A stretch of 64,000 nucleotides of DNA, from positions 992,001 through 1,056,000 of the forward strand of contig NZ_BMVM01000002.1 of NCBI RefSeq assembly GCF_014650715.1, written 5' to 3'. The notes under the pieces are model-generated. The model did not search any database. It had not been told where the DNA came from and worked only from the letters and a program-made list of their open reading frames with translations. Made by a program: the position numbers and the translations under genes. The stretch is from Streptomyces bluensis (GTDB taxonomy: Bacteria; Actinomycetota; Actinomycetes; Streptomycetales; Streptomycetaceae). Below, piece after piece: positions 36,979-44,495 of the stretch (positions are counted from its first letter, which is position 1; every line of letters begins with the position of its first letter).

Positions 36979-38339
36979 GTCCCATGACCTTCGCGACATC
37001 CGATCTGCGCACAGCCTGGCTGCTCACCCGCGGGTCCGACCGGCGGGAGTGGTCGCGGGTGGCGCTGACGGCGGTGGGGGCCGGACTGGCGACGGGCTTC
37101 GGGCTCGGCGCCACGGTCCTGGCCTCGACATCGGGGCGGTACCGCGTTCCGCTCGCCGCCGGACTGCTGGACGAGCCGGGCACGCGCTCCGGTGTGATGC
37201 TGGGGCTGACGCTCCTGCTGGTGCCGGTGCTGGGCTTCCTCAGCCAGTGCGCCCGGATCGGTGCCGTGCACCGCGACCGGCGCCTCGCGGGGCTGCGGCT
37301 CGCGGGGGCGACGGCCGGGCAGGTACGGCGGATCGCCGCGCTGGAGTCGGGGCTGGCGTGCCTGGTGGGCTCGGCGGTCGCCACGGTGCTGTTCGTGCTG
37401 TTCCTGCGGGACCTGACAGAGGACCCGCCCGGGTTCGTCTGGGCCGGGATCGCGCTGGTGGCGGTCGCTGTCCCGGTGCTGGGCGCACTGGTGAGCGCTC
37501 TGGCGCTGCGCCGGGTGGTGGCGTCTCCGCTCGGCTGGGTGCGGCGGGTGCGGCCGGCCGCCCGGCGGGGTCCGGGCGCCTGGTTCCTCGTGGCGGCGCT
37601 GGTCCTGCTGCTGGCGGGGCTGCTCATGACGCGGGACCCGTTCGGCGGGTATGCCACTGCCTCGGTGACCGTGTTCGTCGTGGTGGTACTGACCTGCGTG
37701 GGCGCGGTGTGGCTGACCGGCGCCGCCTCCCGGCTGAGCGCCAGGCTGCTGACCGCCCGCACCGGGCGCCCGGACGTGCTGATCGCCGCGGAACGGCTGC
37801 GCGAGGACCCGTGGGCGGCGGCGCGCACCCATGCGGCGGTGCTCCTGGTGACCGTGGTCGGCACCGGCTTCATGGGCGTCCGGCACGCGCTTCTCAGGGA
37901 TCTGAACGAACGCGAGCCCAGGATGCCGGCCGCGGACATGACCTACTACACCACCGGCATCGACCTCGCCGGCGCCGCTGTCCTCGTCGCGCTCGCGATC
38001 ACCCTCTCCGGCCTCGCGGTCGGCGCAGCCGAGTCCCTGGCCACCCGCCGCCGGGGCCTGGCCGCACAGGCCGCCGCGGGCGTGCCGCGCACAGTGCTGA
38101 GCAGGGCGCTGCTGCTGGAGACCGCGCTGCCGCTGGCCCCTGCCGTGCTGCTGGCGGGCGTCGGCGGCATGACGATCGGCGTCTGGTACGGGGTCGTCGT
38201 CGGGGGCGCCGACTGGAGCGTGCCGTACGAGGCGCTCCTGGTCCCGGTGGCGGTGTACGTCCTCAGCATGCTGGCGGCGGCCACCTCGCTGCCGCTCCTG
38301 CGCCGCACCCTGCGCCCGGCGGAGCTGCGGTACGCCTAG
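36975..38339 (+). CDS. ABC transporter permease, FtsX-like
   Basis: 454 aa. Two FtsX-like modules, each of four helices, with a soluble stretch between: N-terminal helix about 30-50, the first block around 78-180, a middle soluble part, and the C-terminal block from about 330. GTG 36975 overlaps the ATPase stop by four bases. With the preceding ATPase it forms an exporter or mechanotransmission system of the MacB class, whose expression is probably lifted when PadR leaves the operator. The cargo is unknown, but antimicrobial peptides are the common case for this arrangement. Confidence 0.88.
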   Translation: MSPMTFATSDLRTAWLLTRGSDRREWSRVALTAVGAGLATGFGLGATVLASTSGRYRVPLAAGLLDEPGTRSGVMLGLTLLLVPVLGFLSQCARIGAVHRDRRLAGLRLAGATAGQVRRIAALESGLACLVGSAVATVLFVLFLRDLTEDPPGFVWAGIALVAVAVPVLGALVSALALRRVVASPLGWVRRVRPAARRGPGAWFLVAALVLLLAGLLMTRDPFGGYATASVTVFVVVVLTCVGAVWLTGAASRLSARLLTARTGRPDVLIAAERLREDPWAAARTHAAVLLVTVVGTGFMGVRHALLRDLNEREPRMPAADMTYYTTGIDLAGAAVLVALAITLSGLAVGAAESLATRRRGLAAQAAAGVPRTVLSRALLLETALPLAPAVLLAGVGGMTIGVWYGVVVGGADWSVPYEALLVPVAVYVLSMLAAATSLPLLRRTLRPAELRYA

Positions 38340-38353
38340 GCCCTGTGCCGAAA

Positions 38354-38392
38354 GCGGCGCCCGGGAGGCACGGGGGACCTTCCGGGCGCCGC
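38354..38392 (+). terminator. Terminator of the PadR-ABC operon
   Basis: Perfect 11-bp arms (38354-38364 with 38382-38392, GCGGCGCCCGG) with a 17-base loop, 15 bases after the permease stop. Confidence 0.75.
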
Positions 38393-38438
38393 GAGGGTAC
38401 GGGGGCGCACTGCTGGGGGTGCGTGGAGGTGCGCACGA

Positions 38439-38478
38439 GAAGGGGCGGCGCCCGGAATGCTTCGGGCGCCGCCCCTTC
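38439..38478 (-). terminator. Terminator facing the MscS gene
   Basis: Perfect 16-bp arms (38439-38454 with 38463-38478, GAAGGGGCGGCGCCCG) with an 8-base loop. It lies on the far side of the 24-bp repeats, about 84 bases beyond the mscS stop. Confidence 0.8.
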
Positions 38479-38550
38479 GTCGTACGGCGCACTGCTTGCT
38501 TCGTAGTACGACGCACTGCTTGCTTCGCCGTACGACGCACCGCCTGCTTC
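38479..38550. repeat. Three tandem 24-bp repeats just beyond the mscS stop
   Basis: Units 38479-38502, 38503-38526 and 38527-38550 with the consensus GTNGTACGACGCACTGCTTG plus CTTC. On the minus strand they lie 11 bases past the TAG of mscS, in the same reading frame, and translate to three K-Q-A-V-R-R-T-A/T octapeptides. Confidence 0.85.
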
Positions 38551-38561
38551 GTCGGCCGGAC

Positions 38562-39626
38562 CTACTTCACCGGTGGCGCGATGGGAGCCGCCCGCTCGGA
38601 CTGGGGCGACGACGAGGAGGAGTACGCCGACGGGGGTGCGATGCCCGCCGTGGGGTCCGTCTCCTGCTCGGCCTCCAGTTGGGCCGGGATGCCGCCCACG
38701 ATGGGGATGTCGGCCGCGTCGAAGGCCAGCTTGATCCGCCAGCGCAGCTCCCGCTCCACGGAGAGGGCCTTACCGGGCATCGTCTTCGCGGAGACGCGGA
38801 CCACCATCGAGTCGAGCTGGACGCTGTCGAGGCCCAGGACCTCGATGGGGCCCCACAGCCGCTCGTTCCAGGGCTCGTCCTTGCTCATCTCCTCGCCGAC
38901 GGCCAGCAGGGTGCGGCGGACCTTCTCCAGGTCCTCGTCGGGGCGGACGGTGACGTCGACGCCGGCCGTGGCCCACCCCTGGGAGAGGTTGCCGATGCGC
39001 TTGACCTCGCCGTTGCGGACGTACCAGATCTCGCCGTTGTCGCCGCGCAGCTTGGTCACGCGCAGTCCCACCTCGATCACCTCGCCCGAGGCGACGCCCG
39101 CGTCGACGGTGTCCCCGACGCCGTACTGGTCCTCAAGGATCATGAAGACTCCGGAGAGGAAGTCCGTGACCAGGTTGCGGGCGCCGAAACCGATGGCCAC
39201 GCCCGCGACACCGGCGGACGCCAGCAGCGGCGCCAGGTTGATCTCGAACGTGGCGAGGACCATCAGCGCGGCGGTGCCCATGATCAGGAACGAGGCGACC
39301 GAGCGCAGCACCGAGCCGATGGCCTGGGAGCGCTGGCGCCGCCGCTCCACGTTGACGAGCAGCCCGCCGAGGGCCGTGCCGTCGACCGCCGAGGCCGTAC
39401 GGTTCATGCGGTCTATGAGCTTGGTGATGGCCCGGCGGATCGCCACTCTGAGGACGGCCGCGATCACCAGGATCAGCAGCACCCGCAGACCGATGGCGAG
39501 CCAGGTGGACCAGTTCTCCTCGACCCAGCTCGCGGCGTTGGTCGCGCTCTCCTGGGCGTCCTGGAGCGTAGGGGCCGTCGGTGCCCCACCGGGGTCGGCG
39601 GCCGACAGCAGGACGGACAAGGACAC
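38562..39626 (-). CDS. mscS: Small-conductance mechanosensitive channel, MscS family
   Basis: 354 aa. An N-terminal helix region, three transmembrane helices, and the pore helix TM3 GVAGVAIGFGARNLVTDFLS with the Gly/Ala packing of MscS. A beta domain (QYGVGDTVDAGVASGEVIEVG) and an alpha-beta C-terminal domain (about 240-320) follow, then an acidic Ser-rich tail. It opens under membrane tension to release solutes at osmotic downshock. GGAGG lies 9 bases before GTG 39626. It ends in a TAG, beyond which the same frame stays open through a 24-bp repeat array. Confidence 0.93.
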   Translation of the reverse strand: MSLSVLLSAADPGGAPTAPTLQDAQESATNAASWVEENWSTWLAIGLRVLLILVIAAVLRVAIRRAITKLIDRMNRTASAVDGTALGGLLVNVERRRQRSQAIGSVLRSVASFLIMGTAALMVLATFEINLAPLLASAGVAGVAIGFGARNLVTDFLSGVFMILEDQYGVGDTVDAGVASGEVIEVGLRVTKLRGDNGEIWYVRNGEVKRIGNLSQGWATAGVDVTVRPDEDLEKVRRTLLAVGEEMSKDEPWNERLWGPIEVLGLDSVQLDSMVVRVSAKTMPGKALSVERELRWRIKLAFDAADIPIVGGIPAQLEAEQETDPTAGIAPPSAYSSSSSPQSERAAPIAPPVK

Positions 39627-40011
39627 GGCAGGTACCTCCAGGTGTAGCGGGTCTGCCGACAGACAGGGGGGACACGGCCAAGGACCGCCGCAGACTCGTC
39701 ATGAACATGAACGAGCCGCGACCGGGCCGTGGACAGACGTGGGACTGTCGGGCAGAACCACCACACTATCGGGGCATCGTGTGTGGATCGTCGTGATGTT
39801 CGAGGGAGAGACAACTCTCACCACGGGGCTCGCTCCAGGCAGGAACAGGCGGGGTGGACCGGCCGTGATCCGGGGGATGGATCAGTGTGTGGTCGAAAAC
39901 ACTCCCAGCCCGTTACCGGGACATGGTGGCGCTTTCACCAGGCATGAGGGGACACTGGCTACCGAACGTCCCGGCGCGAGCCACGCGCCGCCGACGCACA
40001 AGGAGGCATCC
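39627..40011. other. Divergent intergenic region between mscS and the HNH gene
   Basis: 385 bases with no accepted gene. It must contain both promoters, but no convincing -35/-10 pair is seen. AAGGAGG at 40000-40006 is the ribosome site of the HNH gene. Confidence 0.4.
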
Positions 40012-40548
40012 GTGCCGCATGTCCTGGTCCTCAACGCGTCGTACGAGCCACTCGGCGTCGTACCGCTCCGCCGCGCGCTCGTCCTCGTCCTTGAGAACAA
40101 GGCCGTCTGCCTTGAGGAGTCCGGCGCCTATCTGCACAGCGCGACCGTCACAGTCCCCGCACCCAGCGTGGTCCGGCTCAAGAGGTTCGTTCGGGTCCCT
40201 TACCGGGGGCCCGTCCCACTGACCCGGCGGGCGCTGTTCGCCCGGGACGGGGGCCGGTGCATGTACTGCGGTGGCGTCGCAACCAGCGTCGACCACGTCA
40301 TCCCGCGCAGTCGCGGGGGCAAGCACGTGTGGGACAACGTGGTGGCGTCCTGCCGTCGCTGCAACCACGTCAAGGCCGACCGTCATCTCGTCGAGATCGG
40401 CTGGCGGCTCCGCCACAAACCCGCCCCACCCACCGGCCTGGCCTGGCGCATCATCGGGACCGGCCATAGGGACCCGCGCTGGCTGCCCTACTTGCAGCCG
40501 TACGGCGCGGACGACGCGTTGGCCCGGATCGACGGCATTTCCGCCTGA
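40012..40548 (+). CDS. HNH endonuclease family protein
   Basis: 178 aa. A small N-terminal beta domain (MPHVLVLNASYEPLGVVPLR) precedes an HNH core with two zinc-binding CxxC pairs: CMYCGG, then the catalytic VDHVIPRSRGGKHVWDNVVA, then CRRCNHVKAD. This layout is the widespread actinobacterial HNH family whose role is not established; nicking or repair of DNA is expected. AAGGAGG 5 bases upstream decides the GTG 40012 start. It stands alone, divergent from mscS. Confidence 0.9.
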   Translation: MPHVLVLNASYEPLGVVPLRRALVLVLENKAVCLEESGAYLHSATVTVPAPSVVRLKRFVRVPYRGPVPLTRRALFARDGGRCMYCGGVATSVDHVIPRSRGGKHVWDNVVASCRRCNHVKADRHLVEIGWRLRHKPAPPTGLAWRIIGTGHRDPRWLPYLQPYGADDALARIDGISA

Positions 40549-40828
40549 TGATCCGGGCTTTTGCATGACCCGGCGCGCCGCTGAGTCCTGTCGGCCGCCG
40601 GGCGCCCCACCGGGCCCTGGAGACGCACGCGCTCCGGGGCCCCTCGGTGTGCGCGTAGGCCGGACCGCTGGGTTCCGTGTACCTGCGCCGGTCAGGGGGA
40701 CGGGGCTCCACCGGGCGAGTGGATCTGGTGGTGCCTGCGGGTGACTGCCGCGTGCGCCTGTCGGATCCGCCCGTGTTTCCGGCTATGGACCATGCGTCCT
40801 GCGAGCCGAGTGATGGGCTGTCCCGACC

Positions 40829-41518
40829 ATGCTGAAAACCGCACTGCGGATCATTTCCGCTGCCACACTGATCGCCGCCTCGCTGGCGTTCACGTCACCC
40901 GCCGACGCCTCGGCGGACCCGTACCCGGGAACCCCGGAGCAGATCCGCAGCACCGCGCCCTGCGGCCCGACCGGTGGGTACAAGAAGAGGAACTGGGCAC
41001 AGACCACGACGGATCTCGGCATCCAGCGGCAGGTGGACATGGCCGCGGTGCGCGAGGCCTGGTACTGGCGTCACGACGACAACACGCTGTGGCGGGGGGA
41101 CACCCGCCCCGACCCGGAGCCGATCTTCCGGAGCGGCTTCACCCCGAAGGGTTCCGATCTCAACCCGCTGCCGGTGTGGATCACCGGGGGCGGCGGGCAG
41201 AACACCGCGCACGTCAGCACCAGTTGCGAGCGGTGGGTGGCGCAGGGCTTCGCCACGTCGGGCGCCGGTAATCCGAACCACATCGGCTGGGTGTACGCGA
41301 TCCAGGCCCCCGGCGGCATCGACATCAACGCCACCGCGCGGCAGACCGGCATCCAGTCGACCTTCCTGTGGAACAGGGAGATCGACTTCCCCGGCGGCAT
41401 CCAGGGCAGGTTCATCGAGGGTGCCTGCCAGTACCAGTGGATCCAGCCGCCCCCGGGGGAACCCAACATCTACCGGCTCCTCGGCTGCCGGACGAACACC
41501 CACTTCAACCCCAACTGA
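40829..41518 (+). CDS. Secreted ADP-ribosyltransferase, Scabin/pierisin-like
   Basis: 229 aa. A Sec signal peptide (about 1-29, cleaved near ADASADP). The mature domain shows the mono-ADP-ribosyltransferase pattern of the pierisin/Scabin/ScARP group: Arg89 in TLWRGDTRP, the S-T-S motif at 130-132 (HVSTSCE), and the catalytic glutamate Glu184 in NREIDFPGGIQ. Those enzymes modify guanine in DNA or nucleosides and carry Q-x-E; here the first position is Asn182. Four cysteines (including C45, C133, C199 region) suggest disulfides outside the cell. It is a single gene with a hairpin 133 bases downstream, so probably a secreted toxin or exoenzyme. A 280-base gap before it holds no other gene. Confidence 0.78.
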   Translation: MLKTALRIISAATLIAASLAFTSPADASADPYPGTPEQIRSTAPCGPTGGYKKRNWAQTTTDLGIQRQVDMAAVREAWYWRHDDNTLWRGDTRPDPEPIFRSGFTPKGSDLNPLPVWITGGGGQNTAHVSTSCERWVAQGFATSGAGNPNHIGWVYAIQAPGGIDINATARQTGIQSTFLWNREIDFPGGIQGRFIEGACQYQWIQPPPGEPNIYRLLGCRTNTHFNPN

Positions 41519-41650
41519 GACCCTCGGCCAACGTCCCCCGAAAGTGGGTGAACTCGGCGGGAACCGAACCGAAGCCGAGGGCGTATTCATGAGCGGGGGG
41601 TGGTGTGGGAAGCCTCTCGCGGTGCGGGCAGTCAACGGCGGGACCGCAAT

Positions 41651-41680
41651 CCGAACAAGATCCAGTCAGGATCTGTTCGG
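41651..41680. terminator. Hairpin in the ART-GlnX gap
   Basis: CCGAACAAGATCC (41651-41663) pairs with GGATCTGTTCGG (41669-41680) with one bulged base and a 5-base loop. It could end the toxin transcript or be a control element of the locus that follows at 41779. Confidence 0.55.
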
Positions 41681-41778
41681 ATGTCAGTCCCGGCGGCGAT
41701 ACTTGCGGCCGGGCACCTCCGTTCACGGTGTGGTTCACCGGGCGGAAGTGACCGGCGGATGACCATGGGGGAGGTCAC

Positions 41779-43218
41779 GTGACGGACACGTCGAAGGGGA
41801 GCGCGGCACCACCGGCCCAGGCGGCGGCCGCGGCCCCGGCCGTGCCGGCGCAGGCCACGCGGTCGGCTCCGCCCGCGGCGTCCGGCGCGCCGGACGTCGG
41901 CCCACCGCGCCGTACGGCGTTCATGGAGGGCGTCGACGAACTGCGCGCGGCCGCGGCGACCGAGCCGGGCCGGCTGCGGATCATCGGGGCGGCCCTCGCG
42001 CTCCTGGTCGTCGCCTTCGGTGCCGTCGCCGCGTGGGAGATGTCGGACCGCTCGGCCGCCGCCGACGACGTGCTCCACAGCAGCCAGCCCCTGAGCGCCG
42101 CCGCGGCCGACGTCTACCGCGCCCTGGCCGACGCCAACACGGCGGCCTCCAGCGGTTTCCTGGCCGGCGGCCAGGAGACCCCCGAGTCCCGCACCCGGTA
42201 CGAGAAGGACATCAGAGCGGCCGCCGACGGTCTGGCGGACGCCGCGACCGCCTCCGATCCGGGCTCCTCCTCCGCCCGGACCATCGCCCAGCTCAACAAG
42301 CTGCTGCCCGAGTACAAGGGCCTCGTCGAGCGGGCCCGCGCGAACAACCGGCAGGGCTACCCGCTGGGCGGCGCCTACCTGCGGTACGCGAACGAGAAGA
42401 TGCAGGAGGAGATGCTCCCCAGAGCCGAGCGCCTCTACAAGAACGAGAACGGGCGCCTGAGCGACGACTACGACAGCGCGGTCGCCTACCCCTGGGCCGC
42501 GATCAGCCTCGGCGTCCTCGCTCTCGGCGCCCTCGCGTGGGCCCAGCGCCGCACCTACCACCGCACGAACCGGGTGCTGAACCACGGCCTGGTCACCGCC
42601 TCCGCCGCCACCACGGCCGTCCTGCTGTGGCTCGTCGTCGGCCACACCGTCGCCCGCTCGGCACTCCTCGACTCGTACGACAACGGCGTGGTCTCGGTGA
42701 ACGTGCTGAACGACGCCCGGATCGCCTCCCTGAAGGCACGCGGCAACGAGAACCTGACGCTGGTCAGCCGGGGTTCGGAGACCACCAGCACCGGCGCCGA
42801 CAAGTTCGACAGCGACTTCAGGGGCGATATGAGCGACCTCTCGTCGAGCCTGGGGATCGCCGGGCACATGGCCGACGACCAGGCGGGCCGGCAGCCCGTG
42901 AAAGCGGCCATCAGCAACACGAGGGAGTGGCTGGAGCGCCACAAGAAGGCCCGCGAGTACGACACCGGCGGCGACTACCAGGCCGCCCTGAGCAAAGTCA
43001 TCGGCTCCGCGGACGACAAGCCGACGGGTGAGTGCTTCGACAGCGTCGTGCGGAACCTGGAGGAGGCACTCGGACACGAGCAGACCCAGTTCAAGCTGGC
43101 GGCCCGGGACGGCAGGAACGCGATGACCGGGCTCCCCGTGGGCGCCGCCGTCCTCGCCGTGCTGGGCGCGTCGGGCGCCGTGCTCGGCATCGGACGCAGG
43201 CTGTCGGAGTACCGGTGA
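41779..43218 (+). CDS. GlnX-like four-helix membrane sensor protein
   Basis: 479 aa. A Pro/Ala-rich cytoplasmic N-terminus (1-62), TM1 (about 66-86), a large extracytoplasmic helical domain with an Arg/Tyr-rich coiled-coil (about 88-230), TM2 (236-256), TM3 (268-292), a second extracytoplasmic helical domain (about 295-448) and TM4 (449-470). This topology and the position directly before a GlnH-like gene and near a PknG-like kinase match mycobacterial GlnX (Rv0412c), which transmits amino-acid availability sensed by GlnH to PknG. GGGGGAGG lies 7-8 bases before GTG 41779. The stop overlaps the next gene's possible ATG 43218. First gene of the locus. Confidence 0.75.
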   Translation: MTDTSKGSAAPPAQAAAAAPAVPAQATRSAPPAASGAPDVGPPRRTAFMEGVDELRAAAATEPGRLRIIGAALALLVVAFGAVAAWEMSDRSAAADDVLHSSQPLSAAAADVYRALADANTAASSGFLAGGQETPESRTRYEKDIRAAADGLADAATASDPGSSSARTIAQLNKLLPEYKGLVERARANNRQGYPLGGAYLRYANEKMQEEMLPRAERLYKNENGRLSDDYDSAVAYPWAAISLGVLALGALAWAQRRTYHRTNRVLNHGLVTASAATTAVLLWLVVGHTVARSALLDSYDNGVVSVNVLNDARIASLKARGNENLTLVSRGSETTSTGADKFDSDFRGDMSDLSSSLGIAGHMADDQAGRQPVKAAISNTREWLERHKKAREYDTGGDYQAALSKVIGSADDKPTGECFDSVVRNLEEALGHEQTQFKLAARDGRNAMTGLPVGAAVLAVLGASGAVLGIGRRLSEYR

Positions 43219-43247
43219 TGAGGCCGGTGGCGGAAGGGGGCGCGGTG

Positions 43248-44276
43248 ATGAGTGCGGCACGACGCCTGAGGGCCGGCCTGAAGGGCTGGGGCGGCGTGGG
43301 CGCGATGGGGGTCGCCTGCGCCCTCACCGCGGTCTTCACGCTGCTGCCACTGCGTGAGGCGCCCCTCGTCCAGGGCAGCGCGGCCACCGGCGGTCAGGGT
43401 CCCACCCGGGTCACGTACGCCAACGCGGACGACTGCGAGGACGCCGACGCCTGGAAGCAGAGCCTCAAGCCGTCCTCCGACGAGAGCGGCAGGACGATCG
43501 CGGCCATCAAGGAGAAGGGCTACCTCACCGTCGGCGTCGACCAGAACAGCTACCGCTGGGGCTATCGCGATCCGAACAGCGAGAGCGACAGCGCCGACCT
43601 GGAGGGCTTCGACATCGACCTCGCGCACCGCATCGCGGACGAGATCGTCGGCGGCGACGTGAAGGACAACATCCGCTTCAAGGCCGTTCCCACGAACCAG
43701 CGCATTCCGGCGATCCAGAGTGGGCAGGTGGACATGGTGGTCCGCACCATGACGATCAGCTGCACGCGCCTGAAGGACGTCGCGTTCTCCGCGCCCTATT
43801 TCACGACCGGCCAGCAGGTCCTCGCCCCCAGGTCCTCGCCGATCGACGGCTACGACTCGCTGGCGAGGAACAAGATCTGCACGGCGACCGGCTCCACCGC
43901 GCTCGAAACGCTGAGGGAAGACCAGGAGAAGGGGGACCTGCCCGCCTCCGCCGACATATCCACCACCGTCCCCAACCAGCTCGACTGCCTGGTGCGGCTC
44001 CAACTCGGCGAGGTCACCGCCGTCGTCACGGACGGCGCGCTCGCCGCGAGCCAGGCCGCCCAGGATCCAACGGTCGAGCTCAAGGGCAGCCCCTTCACTA
44101 CCGAGTACTACGGCGTGGCGATGAGGAAGGACGCGGAGGATCTGGTGCGCCGGGTCAACCAGGTCCTTGAGGACTACCGCGACAGCGGCTGGCAGCAGTC
44201 GTACGACAAGTGGCTCGCCCCCACCCTCGGGGACGACGCGGCGAAGTCGCGCCCGCCGACACCCGACTACAGGTGA
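43248..44276 (+). CDS. GlnH-like periplasmic amino-acid-binding protein
   Basis: 342 aa. An N-terminal signal/anchor (about 1-35, GVGAMGVACALTAVFTLLPL), then a solute-binding domain of family 3: KGYLTVGVDQNSYRWGYRDP, LEGFDIDLAHRIAD, NQRIPAIQSGQVDMVV, FSAPYFTTGQQVLA and YGVAMRKDAEDLV. This binds glutamate, glutamine or aspartate in homologues. No canonical lipobox is seen, so it is probably membrane-anchored or secreted. In mycobacteria GlnH (Rv0411c) passes the signal through GlnX to PknG. GGAAGGGGG lies 7 bases before ATG 43248; ATG 43218, overlapping the GlnX stop, is an in-frame alternative. Confidence 0.85.
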   Translation: MSAARRLRAGLKGWGGVGAMGVACALTAVFTLLPLREAPLVQGSAATGGQGPTRVTYANADDCEDADAWKQSLKPSSDESGRTIAAIKEKGYLTVGVDQNSYRWGYRDPNSESDSADLEGFDIDLAHRIADEIVGGDVKDNIRFKAVPTNQRIPAIQSGQVDMVVRTMTISCTRLKDVAFSAPYFTTGQQVLAPRSSPIDGYDSLARNKICTATGSTALETLREDQEKGDLPASADISTTVPNQLDCLVRLQLGEVTAVVTDGALAASQAAQDPTVELKGSPFTTEYYGVAMRKDAEDLVRRVNQVLEDYRDSGWQQSYDKWLAPTLGDDAAKSRPPTPDYR

Positions 44277-44308
44277 CCGGCACCCGGCGCGAAAGACCGG
44301 CAGGAACA

Positions 44309-44359
44309 GCGCCGGTAGGAGCAGGGCGCCGGTAGGAGCAGAGCGCCAGTAAGAGCAGA
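44309..44359. repeat. Three tandem 17-bp repeats
   Basis: GCGCCGGTAGGAGCAGG, then GCGCCGGTAGGAGCAGA, then GCGCCAGTAAGAGCAGA (44309-44325, 44326-44342, 44343-44359). They lie 32 bases after the GlnH stop and before the ribosome site of the next gene. The 17-bp period is not a multiple of three, so they are non-coding. Confidence 0.85.
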
Positions 44360-44495
44360 ACGAGCACGAACTGACCGGCCACGAACAGTGAGTTTCGAAA
44401 AGACCAGAACGCTGAGCGCAACAACCGACCTGGTACGACTGGAGAGTTGCCCGACCGCCGTGGGCGCGGGGCACGACAAGAGCGAGAGGTGATCG

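Noticed and set aside
43290..43330. Lipobox in the GlnH-like protein (GVAC)
   Set aside because: The cysteine is followed by more hydrophobic residues, unlike a lipoprotein signal.
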